Assembly: GCA_013289605.1 (NCBI GenBank)
Contig: JABCZS010000001.1
Location: 1-64,000 of the forward strand
Source: Gammaproteobacteria bacterium
GTDB taxonomy: Bacteria > Pseudomonadota > Gammaproteobacteria > JABCZS01
Length of the DNA stretch: 64,000 nt
Direction: 5' to 3'
In this document: positions 25,263-33,983 of the stretch, one piece after another
How positions within the stretch are numbered: the first letter of the stretch is position 1
Layout of the letters: the number at the start of each line of letters is the position of its first letter
Position numbers and translations under genes: made by a program
Notes under the pieces: model-generated
Database searches by the model: none
What the model saw: the letters and a program-made list of their open reading frames with translations, nothing else
What the model was told of the DNA's origin: nothing

Positions 25263-27065
25263 TTATAATAGATGTGAGACAAAAATATTGTAAGCTTCAT
25301 CAAAGGCTTCAATCGATGCATGTACTAAATCCGGTGAAGAACCGCGGCCTACGGCGTTAATCGCACCGCGCGTTAATTTAAGTTCAACATGCGCTGTGAC
25401 TTTGTTGTCTTCTGTGCGGATATCAAACTGATAGGATTTGAGTTCAAATTCCATTTTATGCCCCAAGGCCATATGAAACGCATTAATCAGCGCATATACG
25501 GGACCTTCACCTTCTGCACGACCGGTACGCTCTTCACCTAAGAGATGCAGCGTAACAAAGGCCTGCGCCAAGCGACCTTTGCCGGTAGTGACTTCATAAT
25601 CACGCACGGAAAAGACAGGATAGGACACCTCACGCAAGTTTACTAACGCATTTTGCACACAATTTTGCAGATCAAAAACCGTAATGTCTTTGCCTTTTTG
25701 TAAAATCTTATCGAGATTTACTTTTATTTTTTCTAGGTAATGCGGCTCATAATCTGCGGAGAGTATATTTTTAAGCGCGACTTTTAATTCTTCGAGGGTA
25801 GGTGTGTGTTGAAACAATACTTGATTTTTATTCGAAAAAATCATTTGCTTACCCGTAAAAAATTGGCTCTCGTACAAGCGAATAAATTCGCTCTCCTGAG
25901 GATATATCGTTGGCGGGTTAATCGCGGCTTTAAAAATCACACCGGCATCTTTTAAGCCGTCGCCAGTTAATACGCAAACTATTTTTTTATGTGCAAAAAT
26001 GGGATCCTGTACAATTTTAAACAGCGCAGCCACAGTAGCCGCTGAAGCACTTTCAACAAATAAACCTTCTTGGGTGGATAAAATATATTGTGCCTGCAAC
26101 ATTTCCTCATCGCTAACCGCTATAGCGAGTCCTTTGCTGTTATAGATAGCAGCTAAAGCTTTAACCCCATCTATGGGATCAGGGACTGCAATCGCAGAGG
26201 CAATAGTCTCTGCACCTTTAAGGGGCGTAATCGAATGGAGTTGCGCATTAAAGCTGTGTACGATGGCTGCAGCCCCCGTGGCTTCTACACCAATTAACTG
26301 TGGAATTTTATCAATTAAACCGAGTGCTTTATATTCAGCAAAACCTTTTGCATAAGCCGTGATATTCGTCCCACACCCCATCGGTATAATGACCACATCA
26401 GGAGGATCAAATGAAAATTGATCACAGAGTTCAAACGCTGCCGCTTTTTGACCCTCAACGCGCGGTGCATAATCCCCTGCCAAGTAAAAATCCATCTGCA
26501 TGGCAACCGTTTGAGCCAATTTAGCGGCATCATTGTAAGTGCCTTTAATCTGCACAATATGTCCACCAAAGGCAATCACCTGGGCCAATTTATTCATAGG
26601 CGCGCCTTCAGGCACAAAGATATAACACGGCATACGCGCAACAGCCGCATAACAGGCACAAGAAGCGGCCATATTGCCCGTGGACGCCAGAATGATGGCT
26701 TTTGCCCCTAATTCTTTTGCCATCGTGACCTCAAGCGCTGAGCCACGATCTTTAAACGAACCTGTGGGATTTTTCCCTTCCACTTTAAAATATAGGTTGA
26801 TGTCTAATTGCGTGCTTAACTGTTTACTTTTTAATAGTGGGGTCGCCATTTCATTTAACGAAATAAAATCAGCGGGAGATTTAATCGGTAAAAAAGGTAA
26901 ATATTTAGCTAAAGAAATGTTACGCTTCTTAAAAGCTTCTAAATCAAGACTAGCTTTTATTTTCTCTAAATCCATGACGATTTCCCATGGGGAATTTTCG
27001 CCTGTATATACAAAATTTGTAGGCTTAACTACTTTTTTGCTGATGAAATCAATGATTTTGTACAA
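25263..27065 (-). CDS. Threonine synthase fused to a LeuA-type regulatory domain
   Basis: 600 residues. Residues ~30-400 form a PLP fold-type II threonine synthase: FKVEGKNPTGSFKDRG with the PLP Lys (K105), ASTGNMAASCACYAA, VIIPMGCGTN and GDGLKDAG. Residues ~485-600 match the dimeric regulatory domain at the end of 2-isopropylmalate/citramalate synthases: TTGKGRLAQAFVTLHLLGEE, AEGEGPVYALINAFH and GRGSSPDLVHASIEAFDEAYN. The catalytic part makes threonine from O-phosphohomoserine; the tail may confer feedback by a branched-chain or related amino acid (inference). I keep the TTG start at 27065 because GAAGGG sits just after the upstream gene's stop; ATG at 26975 is the alternative. Possibly co-transcribed with the substrate-binding protein gene 18 bases upstream. 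Confidence 0.88.
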   Translation of the reverse strand: MYKIIDFISKKVVKPTNFVYTGENSPWEIVMDLEKIKASLDLEAFKKRNISLAKYLPFLPIKSPADFISLNEMATPLLKSKQLSTQLDINLYFKVEGKNPTGSFKDRGSALEVTMAKELGAKAIILASTGNMAASCACYAAVARMPCYIFVPEGAPMNKLAQVIAFGGHIVQIKGTYNDAAKLAQTVAMQMDFYLAGDYAPRVEGQKAAAFELCDQFSFDPPDVVIIPMGCGTNITAYAKGFAEYKALGLIDKIPQLIGVEATGAAAIVHSFNAQLHSITPLKGAETIASAIAVPDPIDGVKALAAIYNSKGLAIAVSDEEMLQAQYILSTQEGLFVESASAATVAALFKIVQDPIFAHKKIVCVLTGDGLKDAGVIFKAAINPPTIYPQESEFIRLYESQFFTGKQMIFSNKNQVLFQHTPTLEELKVALKNILSADYEPHYLEKIKVNLDKILQKGKDITVFDLQNCVQNALVNLREVSYPVFSVRDYEVTTGKGRLAQAFVTLHLLGEERTGRAEGEGPVYALINAFHMALGHKMEFELKSYQFDIRTEDNKVTAHVELKLTRGAINAVGRGSSPDLVHASIEAFDEAYNIFVSHLL

Positions 27066-27083
27066 AGTATTCCCTTCTTTACA

Positions 27084-28064
27084 TTAGTTCACTAATTTAG
27101 CGGCGCTTTTGATCATTTTATCTGGTATTTGAATATTAAGCTTTTGCGCCGTAGCGGTATTAATATATAGATCTGGATGCGATAACTTCACCACATCAAT
27201 ATCACCCGGTCTTTTTCCGCCTAATATTTGCGCAACGATTGCACCGGTTGCGCGCCCCACTTCATATTGATCATAAGCCAGTGCCACCAAAGCACCCTTT
27301 TCTACCGAACCATGTTCACTGGCAAATAGCGGGATTTTGTTTTCCATAGTCAAGGCTAATACTTTATCAATCTGAGCCACCACCGTATTATCAGCCGGCA
27401 CGTAAATCGCATCGACTTTCCCCAGTAAAGTTTTTGTGGACACCGTGATATCGGTATCCGATTTTACCGGCGCTTCAATAATTTTTAGGAAATAGCCCGC
27501 TGTTTTCAGCTCGTCTATCATATGCACAGAATTAATTTCATCGGGGTTATATAACACGCCCAAGGTTTTAAGTTGTGGAAGCAATTCGCGCATAATCTTC
27601 ACTTTTGCAGCCACAGGAGGCATGTCATATACCCCGGTTACAAATCCACCGGGTTGCTTTAAAGTAGGCACCAATTTTGCGGACAGTGGATCGGTGACTG
27701 CTGAAAAAACCAATGGAATTTCAGCAGTGCGGTCTGCATGCATCAAGACTTGGGCAGAAGGCGTGGAAATGGCCACCATAACATCGGGTTTTAACGCGAC
27801 AAAATCACGCGCAATACGTTCTGCGCGCTGAGTATCGCCTTGGGCATTTTCATAAATAATATGTAGATTTTTGCCCTCGATATAACCGTTTTCTTTTAAG
27901 CCTGCAACCGTGCCATGATAGGCTTGGGTGAGTACGGGATGATCAACAATTTGAGTGATGGCCACGGTAGGGTTTTCCCCCGCCATGAGCATGCTCGATA
28001 ATCCCATTCCTAGCGACAATAGCCCTAGCTGGAAGATTTTTTTAATAAGCATCATATTTTTCAT
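27084..28064 (-). CDS. ABC transporter substrate-binding protein, TrpX/COG2984 type
   Basis: 326 residues with a signal peptide (ending SMLMA-GE). The pattern VAITQIVDHPVLTQAYHGTV, GLKENGYIEGKNL, PDVMVAISTPSAQ, LVFSAVTDPLSAKLV and GALVALAYDQYEVGRATGAI is that of the ABC_sub_bind family (TrpX-like). Such periplasmic proteins deliver amino acids or related ligands to a permease, but no permease or ATPase gene is adjacent, so it is an orphan. It lies between the 427-residue gene (18 bases upstream) and the threonine synthase fusion (18 bases downstream), which hints at an amino-acid ligand. Confidence 0.87.
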   Translation of the reverse strand: MKNMMLIKKIFQLGLLSLGMGLSSMLMAGENPTVAITQIVDHPVLTQAYHGTVAGLKENGYIEGKNLHIIYENAQGDTQRAERIARDFVALKPDVMVAISTPSAQVLMHADRTAEIPLVFSAVTDPLSAKLVPTLKQPGGFVTGVYDMPPVAAKVKIMRELLPQLKTLGVLYNPDEINSVHMIDELKTAGYFLKIIEAPVKSDTDITVSTKTLLGKVDAIYVPADNTVVAQIDKVLALTMENKIPLFASEHGSVEKGALVALAYDQYEVGRATGAIVAQILGGKRPGDIDVVKLSHPDLYINTATAQKLNIQIPDKMIKSAAKLVN

Positions 28065-28082
28065 AAAGTAAAGGATAGCATA

Positions 28083-29366
28083 TTATTGAGATAAATTAAG
28101 TGTGGAGGTTCTAATATCTTCTATTAATGGCGACAGGGAGAGATCTAGGGTTGCGCCTAATTTTGTTGTTTTTGCTTTATTGTATTTCTCTAAAATTACA
28201 TTTGATCGATTCGGATTGCTATTCTCATTATTAATCTCATTTTTAAGATCTTGCACTAAATTTAAACTCTCATTACTTTTAGTCATCCGCGCATCATTAT
28301 TGTACCCTTCGATGATGCGTTTAGCACGGCGCAAATGAAATGCGTCTCGTGCAGCTGGCTCATTACTTAATTGCGTTGTGAATTGTTGATGTAATGCCTC
28401 AAGAGAGGTAGATAAACTAAAATAAAGGGGTTTAAGCAGCGCATATAATTCACGCACCTGATTGTCTTCTTTAGACATATACGCTTTTAAAATGCCGTAG
28501 AGTTCCAGCTGATTTTCGAGTTGTTCTACCGGATTGCTTAAATTTTTGCATTCGACATAAAACTGATTAAGCTCTGCAAAAAATGCGCGACTTTCTTTAC
28601 TTTTTCTAATCCCAAGTACATTCACACGGTTTTGATACGCTTCTAGTTTTGTTGCTAAGGTGTCGATGTAATTCGGCACCGCTTTGCTCCGTGCAAAACC
28701 TAAAGTATCGCTAGTTTGTGTCAGTAAAAACTTTAGAAAAAAATCCGATAACACATTATTTTTCGTCGATAAAGCTTGTGAGATATAGGATGCACTGACA
28801 CTTCGACTTCGATTTGCGATAATAGGCATCAGTTCATATTCTTGAGTATCGGAAGTGTTTGTAGCCTTAGTGTCATCTGACATTAATTTTAAAGTGTATA
28901 CATCGAGCTTCGCTATAAAATGAGGAAAACGTTCTTTAAATGCTAAAGCAAAGGCAAGATTGCTGTTACAGCGCGCAATTAAAAACGCCTCAGAGTGTTG
29001 CAAGACCCAATTTTTATTCACATGATCGGATAAAGCAGTGATCTCTATTGTGCAAGGTTCCTCTTGCAGAAGTTGCTCTATCACCGCAACATCATTTTTA
29101 CTATAAATTGCTCGTGCACATTTTGCAGCCAAGCACGTTTTCGCCGATATGAAATTAGTGTCATTGTAAAAATCAGGATCATTTTTTGATGTTTTCAGTA
29201 TTTTATAAAGTGCATACAAATTTTCTGCATCGATTTTTGCCAAGAATGTAGGATGTTGCAAAGCGAATAAGGCATTTTTAATATTTGATTTACAGGCCGC
29301 AATCACTGCAGCACGATATTGATCATCTTTAATATAATTATTTAATAAGTCTTCAAACCCAGCCAT
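28083..29366 (-). CDS. Helical hypothetical protein, possible effector
   Basis: 427 residues, no signal peptide or membrane helix. Nearly all-helical, rich in Lys, Asn, Ala and Leu, with repeated segments such as CKSNIKNALFALQHPTFLAK and CNSNLAFALAFKERFPHFIAK that look like a degenerate helical repeat (~110 residues apart). Two Ser/Thr-rich linkers occur. I recognise no family. Composition and isolation from metabolic genes are like Legionella-type secreted effectors, but no secretion signal can be judged by eye. It is encoded 18 bases before the substrate-binding protein gene. Confidence 0.6.
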   Translation of the reverse strand: MAGFEDLLNNYIKDDQYRAAVIAACKSNIKNALFALQHPTFLAKIDAENLYALYKILKTSKNDPDFYNDTNFISAKTCLAAKCARAIYSKNDVAVIEQLLQEEPCTIEITALSDHVNKNWVLQHSEAFLIARCNSNLAFALAFKERFPHFIAKLDVYTLKLMSDDTKATNTSDTQEYELMPIIANRSRSVSASYISQALSTKNNVLSDFFLKFLLTQTSDTLGFARSKAVPNYIDTLATKLEAYQNRVNVLGIRKSKESRAFFAELNQFYVECKNLSNPVEQLENQLELYGILKAYMSKEDNQVRELYALLKPLYFSLSTSLEALHQQFTTQLSNEPAARDAFHLRRAKRIIEGYNNDARMTKSNESLNLVQDLKNEINNENSNPNRSNVILEKYNKAKTTKLGATLDLSLSPLIEDIRTSTLNLSQ

Positions 29367-29463
29367 TGCATCATTCCCATTATAAAAGTTAGTATATTAG
29401 CATATCATTAATACGAAAGCTTATTCAATGACTTATACCATAAATTATTACAGGCTAGCAATT

Positions 29464-30396
29464 TTATTTATGGCAATTAATTTCCGGAGCATGCAATCTA
29501 TCACCTGAATAACCCTGTACGTGCCCAAAACGATCACCCTCTTCCCAATCGCGTACGGCATCTAATAATTCCGCTTCACTTCTGGCCACAAAATTCCACC
29601 ACATTACTATTTCTTCTTTAAAAGGCTCGCCGCCGATCAACAAGGCTTGCGCGCCTAGACGCATGCGCAGCGATACTTGTTTGCGGCCGCAGCCCAAATA
29701 AAGCAAGCTACTTAAATCAACAGTGTGATCTTCGAGCGTACACTCCCCTACCAAAGGCAAAATCCCATATTCAAAACTTGGATTAAGCGGTAATACCACT
29801 TCAGTATTCTCCTGTGCATTCAGGGCTACACCCACTAAGGGGCTATGCACTTTGGCGGGCGCCCTCTCTCCCCAAAATTCACCTGCGATGATTTGCAACT
29901 GTAATCCTTGGTGTAGGCGTTCAGGAACTGTTGGATAATGCGCAAACTCCGGGTCCATGTGACGCAGGCTACCCGGTAGCGCTATCCATAATTGCACACC
30001 GTGTAAAACACTATCCGGCAAGGATTCTTCCGAGTGAGAAATGCCCTGTCCAGAGGTCATTAAATTAACTTGACCGGGTTTGATAATTTGTTTGGAACCT
30101 AAACTATCACGGTGTAAGATTTCGCCATGCAAGGTCCAGGTAAAGGTTTGTAAACCCATATGAGGATGCGGCGCAATATTAAGGCCGTCTGTTTTTAAAT
30201 TTAATGGGCCAAAATGATCAAAGAAACACCAGGCGCCGATCATGCGCCGCTGCGCATTGGGCAAGGCACGACGTATGGTTAAGTGTTCGCCAATTTGCGC
30301 ATCCCGGGTCTGAATTTTTTGTAACACCGGGTGATCCCCTGCCAGCGGGCAATCTTTTGAATCAGATAATTGGGGTTTTGCAATTAAATCGCTCAT
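29464..30396 (-). CDS. Pirin-family protein
   Basis: 310 residues, bicupin. The N-terminal cupin has the iron-binding residues in APHPHMGLQTFTW (two His) and GQGISHSEES (His and Glu), all conserved. Bacterial pirins can act as quercetinases or regulate redox enzymes; function here is not determined. A ~35-residue C-terminal tail (SEAELLDAVRDWEEGDRFG) follows the second cupin, as in longer family members. GGAAG precedes the ATG. Divergent from tatD. Confidence 0.92.
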   Translation of the reverse strand: MSDLIAKPQLSDSKDCPLAGDHPVLQKIQTRDAQIGEHLTIRRALPNAQRRMIGAWCFFDHFGPLNLKTDGLNIAPHPHMGLQTFTWTLHGEILHRDSLGSKQIIKPGQVNLMTSGQGISHSEESLPDSVLHGVQLWIALPGSLRHMDPEFAHYPTVPERLHQGLQLQIIAGEFWGERAPAKVHSPLVGVALNAQENTEVVLPLNPSFEYGILPLVGECTLEDHTVDLSSLLYLGCGRKQVSLRMRLGAQALLIGGEPFKEEIVMWWNFVARSEAELLDAVRDWEEGDRFGHVQGYSGDRLHAPEINCHK

Positions 30397-30427
30397 TTTT
30401 CTTCCATTTTAATTGACGCCAAAATAA

Positions 30428-30544
30428 GACTTAAGCAAAACGTATTGTTCAAGGCAAAAGCTGTCCGAAAAAGCGCAGCATACAACGAGTATGTGAGCAT
30501 TTTGAGGAAGCTTTTAACGCCGAGCAGCGCGTTTTGCGTAAGTC
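30428..30544. repeat. 117-bp palindromic intergenic element
   Basis: Imperfect terminal inverted repeats GACTTAAGCAAAACG (30428-30442) and CGTTTTGCGTAAGTC (30530-30544), a second imperfect inner pair (GGCAAAAGCT / AGCTTTTAACGCC), and a central GCATACAACGAGTATGTG hairpin. It fills most of the space between divergent pirin and tatD genes. This nested structure looks like a MITE or REP-type element. Its end GGACTTACG is shared with the 25164-25259 palindrome. Confidence 0.65.
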
Positions 30545-30585
30545 CGCTATCATTATAGGCAATAAAAATTAATTCGAGGATCCGT

Positions 30586-31356
30586 ATGCTTGTTGACTCC
30601 CATTGCCATTTAAATATGCTCGAGGCTTACCCCGATCATTTAGACGATGTATTTCGTGCCGCCCGCGATAATGGTGTTACCCAGATGTTATGCGTGTGTG
30701 TCACCCTGGATAAATTCCCGGAAATTGTGCAGGTAGCGCAGCACTACCCTGCAGTCAGCATTTCGCTAGGTTTGCACCCTACAGAGCGTGTAGAGACAGA
30801 ACCCACGGTAGAACAACTGATCACCTTAGCTAGCCAACCTAAGGTGGTCGCCATAGGCGAAACGGGCTTAGATTATTACCGCAGCACAGATGCCGATATG
30901 ACTTGGCAACAATTACGTTTTGCGAACCATATTGAGGTTGCGAAAACAACACATAAACCCCTCATCATCCACACCCGTGCAGCCCAGCACGATACTATAG
31001 AATGGATGCGACGTGAAGGCGCACGTGAAGCAGGTGGCGTAATGCATTGTTTTACTGAAAGCTGGGACATGGCTAAACAAGCCTTGGATTTGGGATTTTA
31101 TATTTCGATTTCCGGCATAGTCACGTTTAAAAACGCGCTGCAGGTACAAGATGTAGCACGACAGGTACCGCTAGATAGATTACTCATAGAAACCGATGCC
31201 CCCTATTTGGCGCCCGTACCGTTTCGGGGTAAATTGAATCAGCCCGCATATGTTTATTATACGGCGCAAGCCATTGCCAGTTTACGGGGCATTTCATTTG
31301 ATGAAGTGGCAAAAGCCACTACTGAGAATTATTTTCGATTATTTGGTGAGGAATAA
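30586..31356 (+). CDS. TatD-family metal-dependent hydrolase (YcfH-like)
   Basis: 256 residues, the standard TatD length. Motifs: VDSHCHLN (HxH metal site), AIGETGLDYY (Glu), IIHTRAA (His), MHCFTES (His) and IETDAPYLAPVP (Asp). These are cytoplasmic TIM-barrel DNases/hydrolases involved in DNA repair or D-aminoacyl-tRNA turnover in E. coli relatives. GAGG precedes the ATG. Its last codons (AATTATTTTCGATTATTTGG) are duplicated twice in the repeat block just downstream. Confidence 0.94.
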   Translation: MLVDSHCHLNMLEAYPDHLDDVFRAARDNGVTQMLCVCVTLDKFPEIVQVAQHYPAVSISLGLHPTERVETEPTVEQLITLASQPKVVAIGETGLDYYRSTDADMTWQQLRFANHIEVAKTTHKPLIIHTRAAQHDTIEWMRREGAREAGGVMHCFTESWDMAKQALDLGFYISISGIVTFKNALQVQDVARQVPLDRLLIETDAPYLAPVPFRGKLNQPAYVYYTAQAIASLRGISFDEVAKATTENYFRLFGEE

Positions 31357-31845
31357 TTCTTTAGACCGTCATCCCCACGTTTTCTTTAAACCATCATCCC
31401 CGCATTTTCTTTAAACCGTCATCCCCGCGTTTTCTTTAAACCGTCATCCCCGCGAAAGCGGGGATCCAGGATCCAGCCTGCTCACGCAAAAGCAGGTAAG
31501 TATTTTTAATTCAGCCTATGCAAGATCATGGTTTTTGTTATTCAGAAGGATCCTGGATCCCCGCTTTCGCGGGGATGACGGTCTAAAGAATTATTTTCGA
31601 TTATTTGGTGAGGAATAATTCTTTAGACCGTCATCCCCACGTTTTCTTTAAACCGTCATCCCCGCGTTTTCTTTAAACCGTCATCCCCGCGAAAGCGGGG
31701 ATCCAGGATCCAGCCTGCTCACGCAAAAGCAGGTAAGTATTTTTAATTCAGCCTATGCAAGATCATGGTTTTTGTTATTCAGAAGGATCCTGGATCCCCG
31801 CTTTCGCGGGGATGACGGTCTAAAGAATTATTTTCGATTATTTGG
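31327..31845. repeat. Tandemly duplicated MITE block including tatD 3' end
   Basis: Two units, 31327-31588 (262 bases) and 31589-31825 (237 bases), plus a partial third (31826-31845). Each starts with the last codons of tatD, has 25-base subrepeats (GTCATCCCCGCGTTTTCTTT plus AAACC; three in unit 1, two in unit 2) and then a 137-base core at 31443-31579 and 31680-31816. The core is bounded by perfect 32-base inverted repeats (GTCATCCCCGCGAAAGCGGG ... GATCC and complement). No coding capacity. The length difference equals one 25-base subrepeat. Confidence 0.9.
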
Positions 31846-31856
31846 CGAGAATTAAA

Positions 31857-31892
31857 GTAGGATTTGCTCTCTCTATTGAGAGCAAATCTACT
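31857..31892. terminator. Hairpin between tatD and helicase genes
   Basis: A perfect 11-base stem GATTTGCTCTC / GAGAGCAAATC (31861-31871 and 31878-31888) with a TCTATT loop, extended by AGTA/TACT pairs outside a single bulge. It lies between convergent genes, 15 bases after the helicase stop, and may terminate transcription from either side; T runs are weak. Confidence 0.55.
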
Positions 31893-31903
31893 TAATGATT
31901 GAT

Positions 31904-33889
31904 TTAAGAGGCTTCCAGTTCGTTTTCAAGCGGCTTATGCTTGGGACGATTTTGTGGACCATAAAATTTATTTTTTATAGGCATACTGGCACGTGCAGGT
32001 TTAGCGCTAGTGGTTTCAGCACTGCGTGCTGTTTGCCGTCTTGCTTTAACTGCATCACTTTGTCTGAGTGTTCTTGCAGGACGTTCACCATAGGGTTTAT
32101 CTTGCCCCTGTGGACGCTGTGCCGATTCATAGGGACGCGCACCTGATGTGCTACGACGTCTTTCTCCTGAACCTGCGCCATCACGACTACTGCTGCGGGC
32201 ACCAAACGGTGCGCTGCCATTTGCAGTCCGTCTTTCGAACGGTGCTGAATTATCCCGACCTCTGCTTCTGTCACTAAAAGGGGCTCTACCATTTTCAGAA
32301 TATCGTCTTTCGCCCGCAGGTGCTGCTGCACCATCACGGCCTCTACTTCTATCACCAAATGGAGCTCTACCGCTTTCTGAATAACGTCTTTCGCCCGCAG
32401 GTGCTGCTGCACCATCACGGCTTCTACTTCTATCACCAAATGGGGCTCTACCACTTTCTGAATAACGTCTTTCGCCCGCGGGTGCTGCTGCACCATCACG
32501 GCTTCTACTTCTATCACCAAATGGGGCTCTACCACTTTCTGAATAACGTCTTTCGCCCGATGCGTTATCATTGCCTCGGCTTCTGTCACCAAAAGCAGGC
32601 TTGCCACTTGCAGCCCGACGATTATCTTGAGGCGCGTCCCCGCGACTTCTTCTCTCACCAAAAGGTTTATCTTGACCAAAACGAGGTCTTGCACGCGTAT
32701 CGCTATCGCGTCTACCGTAGGATTCACCTTGTCTACCGGGTGCGCCACGACCACCTTGTTGAGGACGTCCACCACCGCCTTTACGCGCAAAAGCAGGAGC
32801 AGATTCATCGCCACCTAATAAACGTTCAATGGCACGCCAATATTTTTCATCTTCACGCGAAATAAAGCATAAAGAAGAACCTTGTGCCATCTCACCCCGT
32901 GCCGTTCTACCGATACGGTGTATGTAATCTTCAGGGGCTTGGGGTAAATCATAATTGATCACGTGTTCAATATGTGGAATATCTAAACCACGTGCAGCCA
33001 CATCGGTCGCTACCAATATACGGTATTTTTGATCACGAAATTCTTTCAAGACGCGCGTGCGCTGATGTTGACGTAAGTCACCATGCATCGCTCCCGTGCC
33101 CATTTTTTGATTTAATTTTGAAGCCAAGAGATCAACTCTGCGTTTCGTTTTAGCAAAAATCAATACCGAACCGGTACGTATTGCCAATTCTTTGAGCAAG
33201 GAATCAAATTTACCGTCTTCAGAAATGCGCAATATTTCTTGCTTAATTTTAGCAAGCGGAGCATGAGTTGCACCGACTTTAATCCGCAAAGGTTCTGTTA
33301 AAAACTTCTCAGATAACGCTAAAATCCGCTTAGGCATAGTTGCTGAAAACATAAATGTTTGTCGAACAGTCGGTAAATACTCGGCAATGGCTTCTAATTG
33401 GACGCCAAAACCCATATCGAGCATACGATCGGCTTCATCTAAAACCAAAATTTTCGCGCTGTCTAATTGTAAACTACGGCGCTGTAAATGATCGTTAATC
33501 CGACCGGGAGTACCTACTATCACCCTAGGGCGAGCTTTCAGGCGTAAAAATTGCGTGTGTATCGAAACACCGCCAATTAATAGCGCCGTTTTAATTTGCG
33601 GGCATTTATTCAGTAATTGATGCAAAACCTGCATGACTTGTTCAGCCAATTCACGCGTAGGCGTTAAAATCAGGGCGCTAGCTGTGGGGTCTTCTATCAG
33701 TTTTGCAACTAAGGGAATGCTAAATGCAGCGGTTTTACCACTGCCAGTTTGTGCTGAACCCAATATATCTTTGCCTTCTAGGGCAAAGGGTATGGCTTGA
33801 GCTTGTATTTCCGTAGGTTTTGAGTAGTCCATCCGTGACAAAGCCTCTTGTAGAGGCAGGGGTAAATTGAGGCTGTCAAATGTGTTCAT
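31904..33889 (-). CDS. DEAD-box RNA helicase, RhlE-like, with repetitive Arg-rich tail
   Basis: 661 residues. Residues ~1-370 are the two-domain helicase core: YSKPTEIQAQAIPFALEG (Q motif), SAQTGSGKTAAF (Walker A), LDEADRML, FSATMPK, VATDVAARGLDIP and YIHRIGRTAR. The NYDLPQAPEDYIHRIGRT form is typical of RhlE. Residues ~375-661 are a low-complexity Arg/Gly/Ser tail containing near-identical 27-residue repeats (SGRAPFGDRSRSRDGAAAPA with GERRYSE), coded by 81-base DNA repeats at ~32290-32550. The basic tail probably binds RNA. Role: RNA unwinding in ribosome assembly or cold adaptation. Confidence 0.93.
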   Translation of the reverse strand: MNTFDSLNLPLPLQEALSRMDYSKPTEIQAQAIPFALEGKDILGSAQTGSGKTAAFSIPLVAKLIEDPTASALILTPTRELAEQVMQVLHQLLNKCPQIKTALLIGGVSIHTQFLRLKARPRVIVGTPGRINDHLQRRSLQLDSAKILVLDEADRMLDMGFGVQLEAIAEYLPTVRQTFMFSATMPKRILALSEKFLTEPLRIKVGATHAPLAKIKQEILRISEDGKFDSLLKELAIRTGSVLIFAKTKRRVDLLASKLNQKMGTGAMHGDLRQHQRTRVLKEFRDQKYRILVATDVAARGLDIPHIEHVINYDLPQAPEDYIHRIGRTARGEMAQGSSLCFISREDEKYWRAIERLLGGDESAPAFARKGGGGRPQQGGRGAPGRQGESYGRRDSDTRARPRFGQDKPFGERRSRGDAPQDNRRAASGKPAFGDRSRGNDNASGERRYSESGRAPFGDRSRSRDGAAAPAGERRYSESGRAPFGDRSRSRDGAAAPAGERRYSESGRAPFGDRSRGRDGAAAPAGERRYSENGRAPFSDRSRGRDNSAPFERRTANGSAPFGARSSSRDGAGSGERRRSTSGARPYESAQRPQGQDKPYGERPARTLRQSDAVKARRQTARSAETTSAKPARASMPIKNKFYGPQNRPKHKPLENELEAS

Positions 33890-33983
33890 TTATCTCTTAT
33901 TCTTGATTAATATGGGATAGTATACTAACCACCCGCTAAACACAAGCGCCTCTGCTCATAATTTTTTAAGAATTGCAGGGTGA

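Noticed and set aside
31975-32865. Long open frames on both strands opposite or out of frame with the helicase tail (279 and 181 codons)
   Set aside because: They arise from the 81-base repeats of the Arg-rich tail; amino-acid composition is biased (Val/Glu or His/Tyr-rich) and no ribosome site or family match is seen.
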